Shown here in pieces: positions 1 to 7,851 of a stretch of DNA of 64,000 bases. The translations under genes were made by a program, and so were the position numbers. The number at the start of each line of letters is the position of its first letter. The first letter of the stretch is position 1. The stretch is from Marivibrio sp040218065. Its GTDB lineage: Bacteria; Pseudomonadota; Alphaproteobacteria; UBA8366; Aestuariispiraceae. The DNA lies in the NCBI RefSeq assembly GCF_040218065.1, contig NZ_JAVJQE010000015.1:62001-126000 (forward strand). Direction: 5' to 3'. The notes under the pieces are model-generated. The model was not told the DNA's origin and made no database searches. It was given only the letters and a program-made list of their open reading frames with translations.

Positions 1-2
1 CC

Positions 3-1037
3 TCAAATCTCCGTCACGCCCTTTGTGGTCGAATATTCGAAATGCAGCGCCTCGCCCGGGTAGACCAGGGGATAGATCGCATGCGCCGCCTGGGCCGCGT
101 CGGAGAAGCCTTGCAGGATCAGCTTCAGCTTGCCGGGATAGGCCGCCACGTCGCCGATCGCGAAGACGCCGTCCATCGGCGTCTGACAGCTGGCCGGGTC
201 GACCGGGATGGTGTTTTTCTCGACCGGAAAGCCCCACTCGGCGATCGGCCCCAGCTTGGCGGCCAGCCCGAAGAAGGGCAGCAGCACGTCGGCCTCCAGC
301 CGGCGCTCCCCGCCGTCGAGATCCTTCACCACGACCGCGTCCAGATCGCCGTTGACGCCCTCGAGGCCCGCCAGCTGATAGGGGACCACCATCTCCAGCT
401 TGCCGGTCTTCTCCCAGGCGCGCATGCGCTCGACCGATTCCGGCGCGGCGCGGAACTTGTCGCGGCGATGGACGACATAGACCTTCTCCGCCACCTCCGG
501 CAGCGACATGGCCCAATCGACGGCGCTGTCGCCGCCGCCGGCGATGACGATGCGCTTGCCCCGGAAATCGTCGCGCCGCTTGACCATGTAGAAAACGCCC
601 GTCCCCTCATAGGTCTCCAGCCCCTCCAGCGGCGGCTTGTTCGGCCCGAAGGCGCCGCCGCCGGCGGCGATCACGACCGCTTTGCAGGCGATCGCCGCCC
701 CGGCCGAGGTTTCGACCAGCCAGCCGCCCTCGGGCCGGCGGGTCAGGCCGGTCACCTGCTGTTTGAGATGATAGGTCGGATGGAAGGGGGCGGCCTGCTC
801 CTCCAGCCGCTCGATCAGCTCGCCGCCGGCGATCCGCGGATGGGCCGGGATGTCGAAGATCGGCTTCTCGGGGTAGAGCGCGGTGCACTGGCCGCCGATC
901 TCCTCCAGCGAATCGACGACCGCCGCCTTGATCTTCAGCATCCCCAGCTCGAAGACGGCGAACAGGCCGACCGGGCCGGCCCCGATGATGACGACGTCTG
1001 TCTCTTGGCGGGCGCCCTCTTGGCGGGTGGCGGTCAT
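3..1037 (-). CDS. Thioredoxin-reductase-like ferredoxin--NADP(+) reductase
   Basis: A 344-residue flavoprotein that should move electrons between NADPH and ferredoxin or flavodoxin in the cytoplasm. An N-terminal FAD-binding Rossmann motif (VVIIGAGPVGLFA), a central NADP-binding motif (VIAGGGDSAVDWA) and a C-terminal FAD motif (GVFAIGDVA) are visible. The redox-active CxxC of true thioredoxin reductases is absent, which places it in the TrxR-like FNR group (YumC type), whose usual length is about 340. The ATG chosen sits just before the FAD motif; the frame is open further upstream but with low-complexity Arg/Ala-rich sequence. It is divergent from tsaE across about 190 bases. A flavodoxin gene 5.7 kb away is a possible partner, which is inference only. 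Confidence 0.88.
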   Translation of the reverse strand: MTATRQEGARQETDVVIIGAGPVGLFAVFELGMLKIKAAVVDSLEEIGGQCTALYPEKPIFDIPAHPRIAGGELIERLEEQAAPFHPTYHLKQQVTGLTRRPEGGWLVETSAGAAIACKAVVIAAGGGAFGPNKPPLEGLETYEGTGVFYMVKRRDDFRGKRIVIAGGGDSAVDWAMSLPEVAEKVYVVHRRDKFRAAPESVERMRAWEKTGKLEMVVPYQLAGLEGVNGDLDAVVVKDLDGGERRLEADVLLPFFGLAAKLGPIAEWGFPVEKNTIPVDPASCQTPMDGVFAIGDVAAYPGKLKLILQGFSDAAQAAHAIYPLVYPGEALHFEYSTTKGVTEI

Positions 1038-1226
1038 GGGGCCGGATCTCTCCTCGGTTCGGGTGGCGGAAATCGGGCGCGAAGCGCTTGGGTCGCGCGG
1101 GCGGCGATGATAGAAAAGCGCCGCAGCCCGGGCGTCAAGCCGGGCCGCGACCCCCGATGTCCGGTTTGCGGCCCCCTTGGTCGCGACCGACGCCCGGCCC
1201 GCCGCCGCTTGCAAGAGCCGTCTCGC

Positions 1227-1724
1227 ATGACCGACGCCGCCCTTTCTCCGCCGATCGAGATCGCGCTGCCCGATCTGGCCGCGACGCGCGCGTTGGGCGC
1301 GCGGCTCGGCCGGGCGTTGCGGCCCGGCGACGCGGTTCTGCTGACGGGCGACCTGGGGGCGGGGAAAAGCGAACTCGCCCGCGCCGCCTTGCGCGCCGCC
1401 TTGGGCGATCCGGAGTTGGCGGTCCCAAGCCCGACATTCACATTGGTTCAGAGCTATGACGCGCCCGGGGGGTTTGAGATCCTGCATGTCGACCTCTACC
1501 GAATCGAGGATCCCGAAGAGGCGGTGGAGCTGGATTTGGAGGAGGCGTTCGCGGACGGCGCCTGCCTCGTCGAATGGCCGGATCGTCTGGGCGCGCGGCG
1601 CCCGGCCGACTCGCTCTCCTTGACCCTGACGATGGGCGAAGGGGAGGCGGACGGCCCCCGGCGACTGAGCGTCGTGCAGGCGGGGCCGTCCTGGCGGGAT
1701 CGGCTGGCGGAGGTTTTCGGATGA
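1227..1724 (+). CDS. tsaE: tRNA threonylcarbamoyladenosine biosynthesis ATPase TsaE
   Basis: A 165-residue P-loop ATPase that works with TsaB and TsaD to make the t6A modification at position 37 of ANN-decoding tRNAs. Diagnostic features are the Walker A motif GDLGAGKSELAR, the switch-like SPTFTLVQSY segment, HVDLYRIEDPEE and the late VEWPDRLG motif, all in the order normal for TsaE. Length is typical. The ATG of the next gene overlaps its TGA in an ATGA arrangement, so it heads a translationally coupled operon with amgK and murU. This tsaE-amgK-murU order is common in Proteobacteria that recycle cell-wall sugars. Confidence 0.95.
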   Translation: MTDAALSPPIEIALPDLAATRALGARLGRALRPGDAVLLTGDLGAGKSELARAALRAALGDPELAVPSPTFTLVQSYDAPGGFEILHVDLYRIEDPEEAVELDLEEAFADGACLVEWPDRLGARRPADSLSLTLTMGEGEADGPRRLSVVQAGPSWRDRLAEVFG

Positions 1725-2773
1725 GCCGGCCGCTCGCCGCAGACGCCGGGCGCGACGCCGAGATCGACGCCTTCATCGCTCGCGCCGGCTGGGGCGGGGC
1801 GACGCGTGCGCCGCTGGCCGACGACGCGTCTTTTCGCCGCTACGAACGGCTGCGTCTCGACGATCGGCGGGCCGTGCTGATGGACGCGCCGCCCGGCCGT
1901 GAGGACGTGCGCCCCTTCGTCGCGGTCGACCGGCTGCTGCGCCGGCGGGGGTTGAGCGCGCCGGAAATCCTCGCAGAGGATCTCGAGGCGGGGTTCCTGC
2001 TGCTGGAGGATTTCGGCGACGCGACCATGACCCGCCTGTTGGCGCGCGGAGAGGACGAGGGCGCGCTCTACCGCCTCGCGACGGACGCGCTGATCCATCT
2101 GCACCGGCGCTTCTCCCCGCGCGAAGCCGACGCGTCCGGCCTGCCGATCTATGACGAGGCGCTGTACCTCACGGAGGCCGCGCTGTTCACCGACTGGTGG
2201 TGGCCGGCCGTCTTCGACGCGCCCTGCCCGCCCGACGTGCGGCTGGAGTATCTGGGTCAGGTCGCCAACGCCCTGCAAGCGACGGCGGGCGCGCCGCGCA
2301 CGCTGGTGTTGCGCGACTATCATGTCGACAACATCCTGCGCCTCGACGGGCGAGAAGGCGTCGCGGCCTGCGGCCTGTTGGATTTTCAGGACGCGGTCGT
2401 CGGGCCGGCGGCCTACGATCTGGTCTCGCTGTTCGAGGACGCGCGGCGCGACGTCGATTCCGGCGTCGCCCAGGCCGAGATGCGCCGCTACTTCGAGGCC
2501 TTTCCGACGCTGGATCCAGCCGCCTTCGCCGCCGCCTATTCGGCGCTCGGCGCGCAGCGCGCGTTGAAGGTGATCGGTATTTTCACCCGGCTCGACCGGC
2601 GCGACGGCAAATCGCAGTATTTACGTCACATCGATCGGGTATGGCGGTGGCTGGAGACCGATCTGGCGCACCCGCAGCTGGCCGGCCTGCGGGCTTTCCT
2701 GGATCGAACGGTCCCGCCGGCTCGCCGCACCGCGCCGAACCGCTCCCCGGGCGCCGGCGTTCCCACCCTTTAG
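1721..2773 (+). CDS. amgK: N-acetylmuramate/N-acetylglucosamine anomeric kinase (AmgK-like phosphotransferase)
   Basis: A 350-residue aminoglycoside-phosphotransferase-fold kinase. A nucleotide-binding motif (LLLEDFGDATMTRLL), the catalytic loop LRDYHVDNILRL with its His-x-Asp-Asn pattern, and the metal-binding LLDFQDAVVGPAAYDL motif are all present. In Pseudomonas AmgK phosphorylates MurNAc at the anomeric position and MurU converts the product to UDP-MurNAc, which bypasses de novo UDP-MurNAc synthesis. The gene overlaps tsaE by four bases and lies 20 bases before murU; this adjacency is the main reason for AmgK rather than another APH-family kinase. The C-terminal tail is Arg/Pro-rich and looks unstructured. 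Confidence 0.88.
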   Translation: MSRPLAADAGRDAEIDAFIARAGWGGATRAPLADDASFRRYERLRLDDRRAVLMDAPPGREDVRPFVAVDRLLRRRGLSAPEILAEDLEAGFLLLEDFGDATMTRLLARGEDEGALYRLATDALIHLHRRFSPREADASGLPIYDEALYLTEAALFTDWWWPAVFDAPCPPDVRLEYLGQVANALQATAGAPRTLVLRDYHVDNILRLDGREGVAACGLLDFQDAVVGPAAYDLVSLFEDARRDVDSGVAQAEMRRYFEAFPTLDPAAFAAAYSALGAQRALKVIGIFTRLDRRDGKSQYLRHIDRVWRWLETDLAHPQLAGLRAFLDRTVPPARRTAPNRSPGAGVPTL

Positions 2774-2793
2774 GACGAGAGATTGCGCACGCC

Positions 2794-3540
2794 ATGAGCG
2801 TTCCCCCCCCAATCGACGCCGCGATGCTGCTGGCCGCCGGCTTCGGCACGCGCATGCGCCCGCTGACGGACGACCGGCCGAAGCCGCTGATCGAGGTCTG
2901 CGGCAAGCCGCTGATCGACTGGGCGGCGGAGCGGCTCCGCGCCGGCGGGGTCTCGCGTCTCGTCGTCAACGCGCATTATCTGGCGGACCGGATCGCCGAG
3001 CACTTCGCCGACGCCGACGACGTGAGGCTGTCGCCCGAACCGGAGATCTTGGAGACCGGCGGCGGGGTGAAACAGGCCTTGCCGTTGCTGACCGAGGGCC
3101 GCGGCGCGGCGCCTTTCTTCGTCGTCAACGCGGACGCGTTATGGCTCGACGGTCAAAACCCGGCGGTGGACCGGCTGAAGGCGGCTTGGAACGACGCGGC
3201 GATGGATGCGCTTTTGTTGCTGCACCCGACGGTCGCGGCGGACGATTATCACGGGGCCGGGGATTATCATCTGGACCCGGACGGGCGCGCCCGACGCCGG
3301 GAAGAGGGCGAAATCGCCCCCTTCCTGTTCGCAGGCGTCCAGATCCTGTCGCCGCGACTGTTTGCGGACGCGCCCGACGGCGCATTCTCGCTTAACCGCC
3401 TTTACGACAGGGCGCAGGAGGACGGGCGTCTCGCCGCCCTCGTCCATGACGGGGAATGGTATCACGTCGGCACGCCGGACGCGCTGGCCGCGACTGAAGA
3501 GGTGATCGCGCGCGGCCACACCAAGACCAACACGCGCTAG
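2794..3540 (+). CDS. murU: N-acetylmuramate alpha-1-phosphate uridylyltransferase
   Basis: A 248-residue nucleotidyltransferase expected to transfer UMP from UTP to MurNAc-1-phosphate in peptidoglycan recycling. The N-terminal signature LLAAGFGTRMRPLTDDRPKP is the nucleotide-binding loop of sugar-1-phosphate nucleotidyltransferases, followed by KPLIDW and a VNADALWLDG metal-binding region. Length matches MurU rather than the longer GlmU or RmlA groups. It is the last gene of the tsaE-amgK-murU operon and converges on rpoH with only 14 bases between the stop codons, so the two transcripts probably overlap at their 3' ends. Confidence 0.92.
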   Translation: MSVPPPIDAAMLLAAGFGTRMRPLTDDRPKPLIEVCGKPLIDWAAERLRAGGVSRLVVNAHYLADRIAEHFADADDVRLSPEPEILETGGGVKQALPLLTEGRGAAPFFVVNADALWLDGQNPAVDRLKAAWNDAAMDALLLLHPTVAADDYHGAGDYHLDPDGRARRREEGEIAPFLFAGVQILSPRLFADAPDGAFSLNRLYDRAQEDGRLAALVHDGEWYHVGTPDALAATEEVIARGHTKTNTR

Positions 3541-3554
3541 CCGACGCGGCCGGC

Positions 3555-4439
3555 TTACGCCTCCATAAGCAGGTCGGAAGGGCTGTCCGCGCTGTCTTCC
3601 AGCGTCTTGCGAAGCTTGCCGAGCGCGCGGTGCTCGAGCTGACGCACCCGCTCCTTGCTGACGCCCAGCTCGCGGCCGAGCTCCTCCAAGGTCGCGCCTT
3701 CCTCCACCAGCCGCCGTCGGCGGATGATGGTCTGCTCGCGCGGGCTCAACTGCCCGATCGCCTCGGCCAGCCAGCGCGAGCGGGTCTCGCTGTCGCGCAG
3801 GCCTGAGACGACCTCTTCCGGGCTCGCCCGATCGTCGCGCAGGAAGTCCAGCCAATTGCCGTCCGACTCCTCACCCACCGGCGCGTTCAGCGACTGGTCG
3901 GAGGCGGCGAGGCGGTTCTCCATCGCCTCCACGTCGCGCAGATTGACCTTGAGCTCGTCCGCGATCGACTGACGCTGGGCCGGCGTCATCTGGGTCGAGG
4001 AGGCCTCGGCGATCTTGGCGCGCAGGCGTCGCAGATTGAAGAACAGCGATTTCTGGGCCGCCGTGGTTCCGGTGCGCACGATCGACCAGTTGCGTAGCAC
4101 ATAGTCCTGCATCGCCGAGCGAATCCACCAGCTGGCGTAGGTCGAGAACCGGATGTCGCGCTCCGGCTCGAAACGCGCGGCGGCCTGCATCAAACCGACC
4201 GAGCCTTCCTGCACCAGATCGCCGACCGGCAGCCCGTAATTGCGGAACTTCGAGGCCATCGACACGACGAGGCGGGTGTAGGACGACACCATCTCGTGCA
4301 ACGCCTTTTCGTCGCCCTGTTCGCGCCAACGACGAGCCAGTTCCATCTCTTTCTCGCGGCTCAGCAGCGGCTGGCGCATGGAGGACTTGATGAAGCGGAG
4401 ATTGGCGCGCTGCGTTTCGGGATCGTCGATGTAGCCCAT
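3555..4439 (-). CDS. rpoH: RNA polymerase heat-shock sigma factor RpoH (sigma-32)
   Basis: A 294-residue sigma-70-family factor that directs RNA polymerase to heat-shock promoters. Region 2 includes YTRLVVSMASKFRNYGLPV and FSTYASWWIRSAMQDYVLRN; the RpoH box characteristic of this subgroup is present as QKSLFFNLRRLR; region 4 carries the helix-turn-helix ATLEELGRELGVSKERVRQL. The selected ATG is preceded at a suitable distance by an AAGGGAAG ribosome-binding site; an upstream in-frame start would add a non-conserved 19-residue leader. It is monocistronic here. A good candidate target promoter lies in front of htpG in the same window. Alphaproteobacteria often carry several RpoH paralogues, and this may be one of them. 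Confidence 0.95.
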   Translation of the reverse strand: MGYIDDPETQRANLRFIKSSMRQPLLSREKEMELARRWREQGDEKALHEMVSSYTRLVVSMASKFRNYGLPVGDLVQEGSVGLMQAAARFEPERDIRFSTYASWWIRSAMQDYVLRNWSIVRTGTTAAQKSLFFNLRRLRAKIAEASSTQMTPAQRQSIADELKVNLRDVEAMENRLAASDQSLNAPVGEESDGNWLDFLRDDRASPEEVVSGLRDSETRSRWLAEAIGQLSPREQTIIRRRRLVEEGATLEELGRELGVSKERVRQLEHRALGKLRKTLEDSADSPSDLLMEA

Positions 4440-4687
4440 GATGCTGCTTCCCTTCCGTTCGCCGGCGGTCGAGAGATGTCGCCGCAGTTTTGCCAAGCAT
4501 TACGCAAGGCGGCGGGCGGCGGATCACCGGGCGATCCGAAGGCGACGCGCGGTCCGGAAGCCTTTTCGAACGTGCAGACGGCGCGGTCGGCGCAGAGGGC
4601 GCGGTACGGTCCCGGCGCCTCTGCCGGCGGCGGGCGGCGGCCGGTCGGCCCGGATGAAAGCGCGCGCGGCGACCGCGCGGGCGCCCG

Positions 4688-5533
4688 TCAGACGGTGAAG
4701 CGCTTCTCCAGCACGCCCTCTGGCGTAAGGCGCACGGCCGTCAACGGACCGCCGCGCCCGGCGCCGGCGTCGATCGAGAGCGTCACCGCCGCGTCCACCA
4801 CGCCGCGCTGGTCGGGATCGAAGCCGCGCACGATGCGCGAGAAAACCCCGTAGGGTCGCTCGATCGCCTCGAAGCTGCGCGCGGCCCACCAGAAGGCGTC
4901 GGCCTGACGGTCGACCGGCTTTTCGACGTCGAGACCGGCGTGCACGAACAGCGTCGCGTCGGCCGCCGCCGCGGCCGCCGGATCGCCGTCCGGGTCCTGG
5001 CTGGGCGGGGTGGCGGCGGCGCGCGAGAGGTCGCGCATCAGCGCGTCCCAGCCCGGGATCGCCCGCAGCCGGTCGCGCAGGCGGTTGCACCAATAGGTCA
5101 GCGCCAGCGTCCCCTCCCGGGCGACCCGGCGCGCCTCGCCCAGGTCGGCGCCGAAGGCGGCCAGCGCCTCGCCCATGCCGCGTTCGGCCATGAAATCAAG
5201 AATCGCCGCCGGATCGGGGGCGAACTGCAGCTGCATCAGCTTGCCCCACATCTCCTCCTGCGCGCCGCGCAGATAGACGACGTCGAGCGGGTCCATATAA
5301 GGCGGGAAGGAGAGGAACCAGCGCCGGAAGCGGATCAGCTCGTCCAGCACCTCGCGCCCGTCCGGCCCGTAGCCGAAATAATTGCCGAGATAGACGATGC
5401 GGTCGCCGACATCGAGCTCTTCGGCCATGCGGTCGTGCAGCGCGGCCAGACGCTCCGCCTCGCCGTGGATGCAGGCGACGGCCCAGACCCGCTCGGCGGC
5501 GCGCAACGGGATGATGGTGCGGCTATCCGGCAT
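4688..5533 (-). CDS. Degenerate PPP/calcineurin-like metallophosphoesterase homologue
   Basis: A 281-residue protein with the layout of a PPP-family serine/threonine or Ap4A phosphatase but altered metal sites. The usual GDxHG is ACIHGE (Asp lost, His kept), GDxxDRG is LGNYFGYGPDG (both Asp lost) and GNHE is GAQEEM (Asn and His lost). The later histidine motif survives as FVHAGLDV, and the C-terminal SIDAGAGRGG segment resembles the family's D-x-G turn. This pattern predicts loss of normal binuclear metal catalysis, so a binding or regulatory role is plausible; that is inference. The gene lies alone between rpoH and the BoxR-like regulator. Confidence 0.75.
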   Translation of the reverse strand: MPDSRTIIPLRAAERVWAVACIHGEAERLAALHDRMAEELDVGDRIVYLGNYFGYGPDGREVLDELIRFRRWFLSFPPYMDPLDVVYLRGAQEEMWGKLMQLQFAPDPAAILDFMAERGMGEALAAFGADLGEARRVAREGTLALTYWCNRLRDRLRAIPGWDALMRDLSRAAATPPSQDPDGDPAAAAAADATLFVHAGLDVEKPVDRQADAFWWAARSFEAIERPYGVFSRIVRGFDPDQRGVVDAAVTLSIDAGAGRGGPLTAVRLTPEGVLEKRFTV

Positions 5534-5662
5534 GATCGACCCGGCCGACCTCGACGACGGTGAAGACGGACGGCGGACGCCGCCCCTCGGACGCCCTCTT
5601 TATCACCCATGGGGCGGGGTGGGTAGTCTTACGCGAGGCGCCGCCGCCGGCCCGGCCGCGCC

Positions 5663-6571
5663 TCAGGCCGCCGCCTCGTCCTGCAGGACGGGACGCACCG
5701 CCTCCATCAGGGCGCTCAGGCTTTCCTCGACGCTCTGGCCCGTGGTGTCGACGCTGGCGTCGGCGCGGCGATAACTGGGCTCGCGCGCGGCGAGGATGGC
5801 CTTCAGATCGTCCATCGCCTCGTCGTTGCGCGCCATCGGGCGCAGATCGCCCTGCTCGATCACGCGCGTCATGTGCTCCTCGGGGCTCGCCTTGATCCAG
5901 ACGGTCCAGCAATGCTCCAACAAATAGCCGAAGGTGCCGCTCTCGGACACCAGGCCGCCGCCGGTGGAGATCACCGCGCGCTCATGCTGCGCCACGACGC
6001 TTTCCAGCGCGCGGCGCTCGTAGCGTCGAAAGGCGGGCTGGCCGCTGAGCGCCAGGATCTCCCCGATGCTGCCGCCGTAGTCCTGCTCCACCAACCGGTT
6101 CAACTCGACGAACGGCAAGGTCAGCCGCTCGGCCAGCAGCCGACCCAGCGTCGATTTGCCCGCGCCGCGCAAGCCGATCAGCGAAATCCGCTTGCGGCTC
6201 GTCGCGCCCGCGCCGCCGCCGGCTAGGTGGCGTTCGATCAGGCTTTCGATCATCGGCAGGCGCGCCGGATCGACCCCCGACAGCAGATCGACCAGCGGGG
6301 CGAGCGCCGGACTCGCCGCGCCGGGTCCGGCGACAAGATCGGCCAGCGGGTAATCGACCGCCCGCGCGATCTGGCGTAAGACCGCGACGGACGGATTGCC
6401 CGCGCCGCTTTCCAGCTGCGCCAGATAGCGCTCCGAGACCCCGGAATCCCGGGCCAGGATGCGCCGCGCCATGCCGCGTTTGGCGCGGGCGTCGCGAACC
6501 CGCGCCCCCAAAGCCGCCAAATACGCGGAGAGTTCGGGATCGTCGTCGTCTTTGGTGCGCCGCTCGGTCAT
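5663..6571 (-). CDS. boxR: BoxR/BzdR-type regulator: XRE helix-turn-helix fused to a shikimate-kinase-like domain
   Basis: A 302-residue transcription factor. Residues about 18-80 form an XRE-type helix-turn-helix (ARDSGVSERYLAQLESG), and residues about 128-300 form a shikimate-kinase-like domain with a P-loop GLRGAGKSTLG (133-143), the FRRYE segment and a TGGG motif. In BoxR and BzdR this fusion senses benzoyl-CoA and represses benzoate-degradation promoters. The usual shikimate-binding Asp is Asn in VELNRLVE, consistent with sensing rather than shikimate phosphorylation. It is divergent from the flavodoxin-to-hydrolase cluster that contains benzoate-CoA ligase, the expected context. The start chosen begins MTERRTKDDD; upstream in-frame codons belong to the promoter. 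Confidence 0.88.
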   Translation of the reverse strand: MTERRTKDDDDPELSAYLAALGARVRDARAKRGMARRILARDSGVSERYLAQLESGAGNPSVAVLRQIARAVDYPLADLVAGPGAASPALAPLVDLLSGVDPARLPMIESLIERHLAGGGAGATSRKRISLIGLRGAGKSTLGRLLAERLTLPFVELNRLVEQDYGGSIGEILALSGQPAFRRYERRALESVVAQHERAVISTGGGLVSESGTFGYLLEHCWTVWIKASPEEHMTRVIEQGDLRPMARNDEAMDDLKAILAAREPSYRRADASVDTTGQSVEESLSALMEAVRPVLQDEAAA

Positions 6572-6577
6572 CGCGGT

Positions 6578-6622
6578 CCTGCAGTATGGTTCTTTTCTCT
6601 CCGGGAAGTATGCACTATATTG
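6578..6622. promoter_or_regulatory. Candidate BoxR operator/divergent promoter region
   Basis: The 141-base gap between the regulator and the flavodoxin gene contains two TGCA words, each joined to a GTATG direct repeat: TGCAGTATGG near 6580 and GTATGCACTATATT near 6608. The second overlaps a -10-like TATATT. Operators of the related regulator BzdR are reported to contain TGCA words, so this is the best operator candidate. No clear -35 element was found on either strand. Confidence 0.4.
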
Positions 6623-6712
6623 CCGGCCTCCGAAAGATGCGCCGGTCCGGCACAGGCGGGGCGCGCGGGCAGCGACGGGCGACATCGCCCGAATGACGGA
6701 GACGGTATCGGG

Positions 6713-7177
6713 ATGGCGGAGCAGATCAAGATCCTCGTCGGCACCATGACCGGCACGGCGGAACTGGTGGCGGACGAAATCGCCGAGGTCCTCACCGACA
6801 AGGGCGTGGAGGCCGAGATCGAATTGATGGACGACCTTGATTCGAGCGTCTTCGCCGACGGCGGCGCTTTCATCATCTGCACCTCCACCTACGGCCAGGG
6901 CGACGTGCCGGACAACGCGCACAGCTTCCTGGAATCGCTAAAAAGCGACGCCCCCGACTTGTCCGAGGTGCGCTACGGCGTCTTCGCCCTGGGCGACATG
7001 ACCTACGCCCAGACTTTCTGCTTCGGCGGCAAGCAGTTCGACGAAGAGCTGCAGAAACTGGGCGCCAAACGCGTCGGCGAGATGCTGCAGCACAACGCCG
7101 CCGCCGGCAGCCTGCCCGAGGACGACGCCGCCGAGTGGGCCGAGGGTTGGTACGAGCAGTTGACCGAAGCCGCCTGA
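6713..7177 (+). CDS. Flavodoxin-domain protein (MioC-like)
   Basis: A 154-residue FMN-binding electron carrier. The phosphate-binding loop ILVGTMTGTAELVADEI is at the N-terminus, the isoalloxazine loops are STYGQGDVPDNA and ALGDMTYAQTFCFGGK, and the length suits a stand-alone flavodoxin or MioC protein rather than a fused reductase. The ATG chosen follows a GGTATCGGG stretch and begins at the conserved beta-strand. It is the first gene after the divergent BoxR-like regulator, so its expression probably responds to benzoyl-CoA. It may feed electrons to an oxygenase or reductase of the pathway, which is inference because no such enzyme is encoded nearby. Confidence 0.82.
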   Translation: MAEQIKILVGTMTGTAELVADEIAEVLTDKGVEAEIELMDDLDSSVFADGGAFIICTSTYGQGDVPDNAHSFLESLKSDAPDLSEVRYGVFALGDMTYAQTFCFGGKQFDEELQKLGAKRVGEMLQHNAAAGSLPEDDAAEWAEGWYEQLTEAA

Positions 7178-7304
7178 GCGCGGCCGATCCGCCCCGGCCG
7201 AGAGCGATAAGATAAGGGCCGGGCGGCTTTCTTGTGGGGGGCGCAGGATCTCCGCCGGCCGACGGCGGCGAGACCGCGCCCGTGTGGAAGGGAGGACGCC
7301 GTCG

Positions 7305-7772
7305 ATGAGCGTCGACGATCTGAAAGCGGCGGTGACGCCGATCACCGAGCATATCGCGGGCAAACCGCTGAATGCGGAGCTGGACGCCGAGCTGAACCGC
7401 GTGTTCCCGCCCGGAAGCGCCGCGTTCGAGGCGCTGGCCGCGGCCTGTCGCACCGGCATGGACGAGGGCTGGCTGGGCGAGCGCGAGCATGGCGGCGTCC
7501 GCTTCGGCCGTCCGATCAAGCCGGGACCGGAGACCGCCGGCTTTTCGGTCGACGTGGTGCGCTACAAGGATCTGGCCGGCCCGCATCACGGTCATCCGAA
7601 AGGCGAGATCGACTTCATCCTGCCGATCGACGAGACCGCCGCGTTCGACGGTCGCGGCGCCGGCTGGCTGGTCTACGAGGCCGGAACCGAGCATCACCCG
7701 ACGATTTCGGGCGGCGAGGCCATCGTCCTTTATCTGCTGCCCGACGGCGAAATCGCCTTCACAAAGCGCTGA
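7305..7772 (+). CDS. DUF4863 family protein (4-hydroxylaminobenzoate lyase-like, PnbB type)
   Basis: A 155-residue cytoplasmic protein. Its C-terminal half is cupin-like, with GPHHGHPKGEIDFILP and GTEHHPTISGGEAIVLYLLP, rich in potential metal-binding His and Glu residues. The family is DUF4863, which includes 4-hydroxylaminobenzoate lyase of nitrobenzoate degraders and is also seen near aerobic benzoyl-CoA (box) genes. Its exact substrate here is not evident. The start was chosen because an AAGGGAGGA ribosome-binding site lies 8 bases upstream; an earlier GTG lacks one. It sits between the flavodoxin and benzoate-CoA ligase genes in the same direction, so it is probably co-transcribed. Confidence 0.72.
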   Translation: MSVDDLKAAVTPITEHIAGKPLNAELDAELNRVFPPGSAAFEALAAACRTGMDEGWLGEREHGGVRFGRPIKPGPETAGFSVDVVRYKDLAGPHHGHPKGEIDFILPIDETAAFDGRGAGWLVYEAGTEHHPTISGGEAIVLYLLPDGEIAFTKR

Positions 7773-7851
7773 CGTCACCGAGCGACCATGCGCGACGGCC
7801 GCCCGCCCGATGGATAATGAGGCGGCCCGCGCTTCTTCAGGAGGAAACCCC

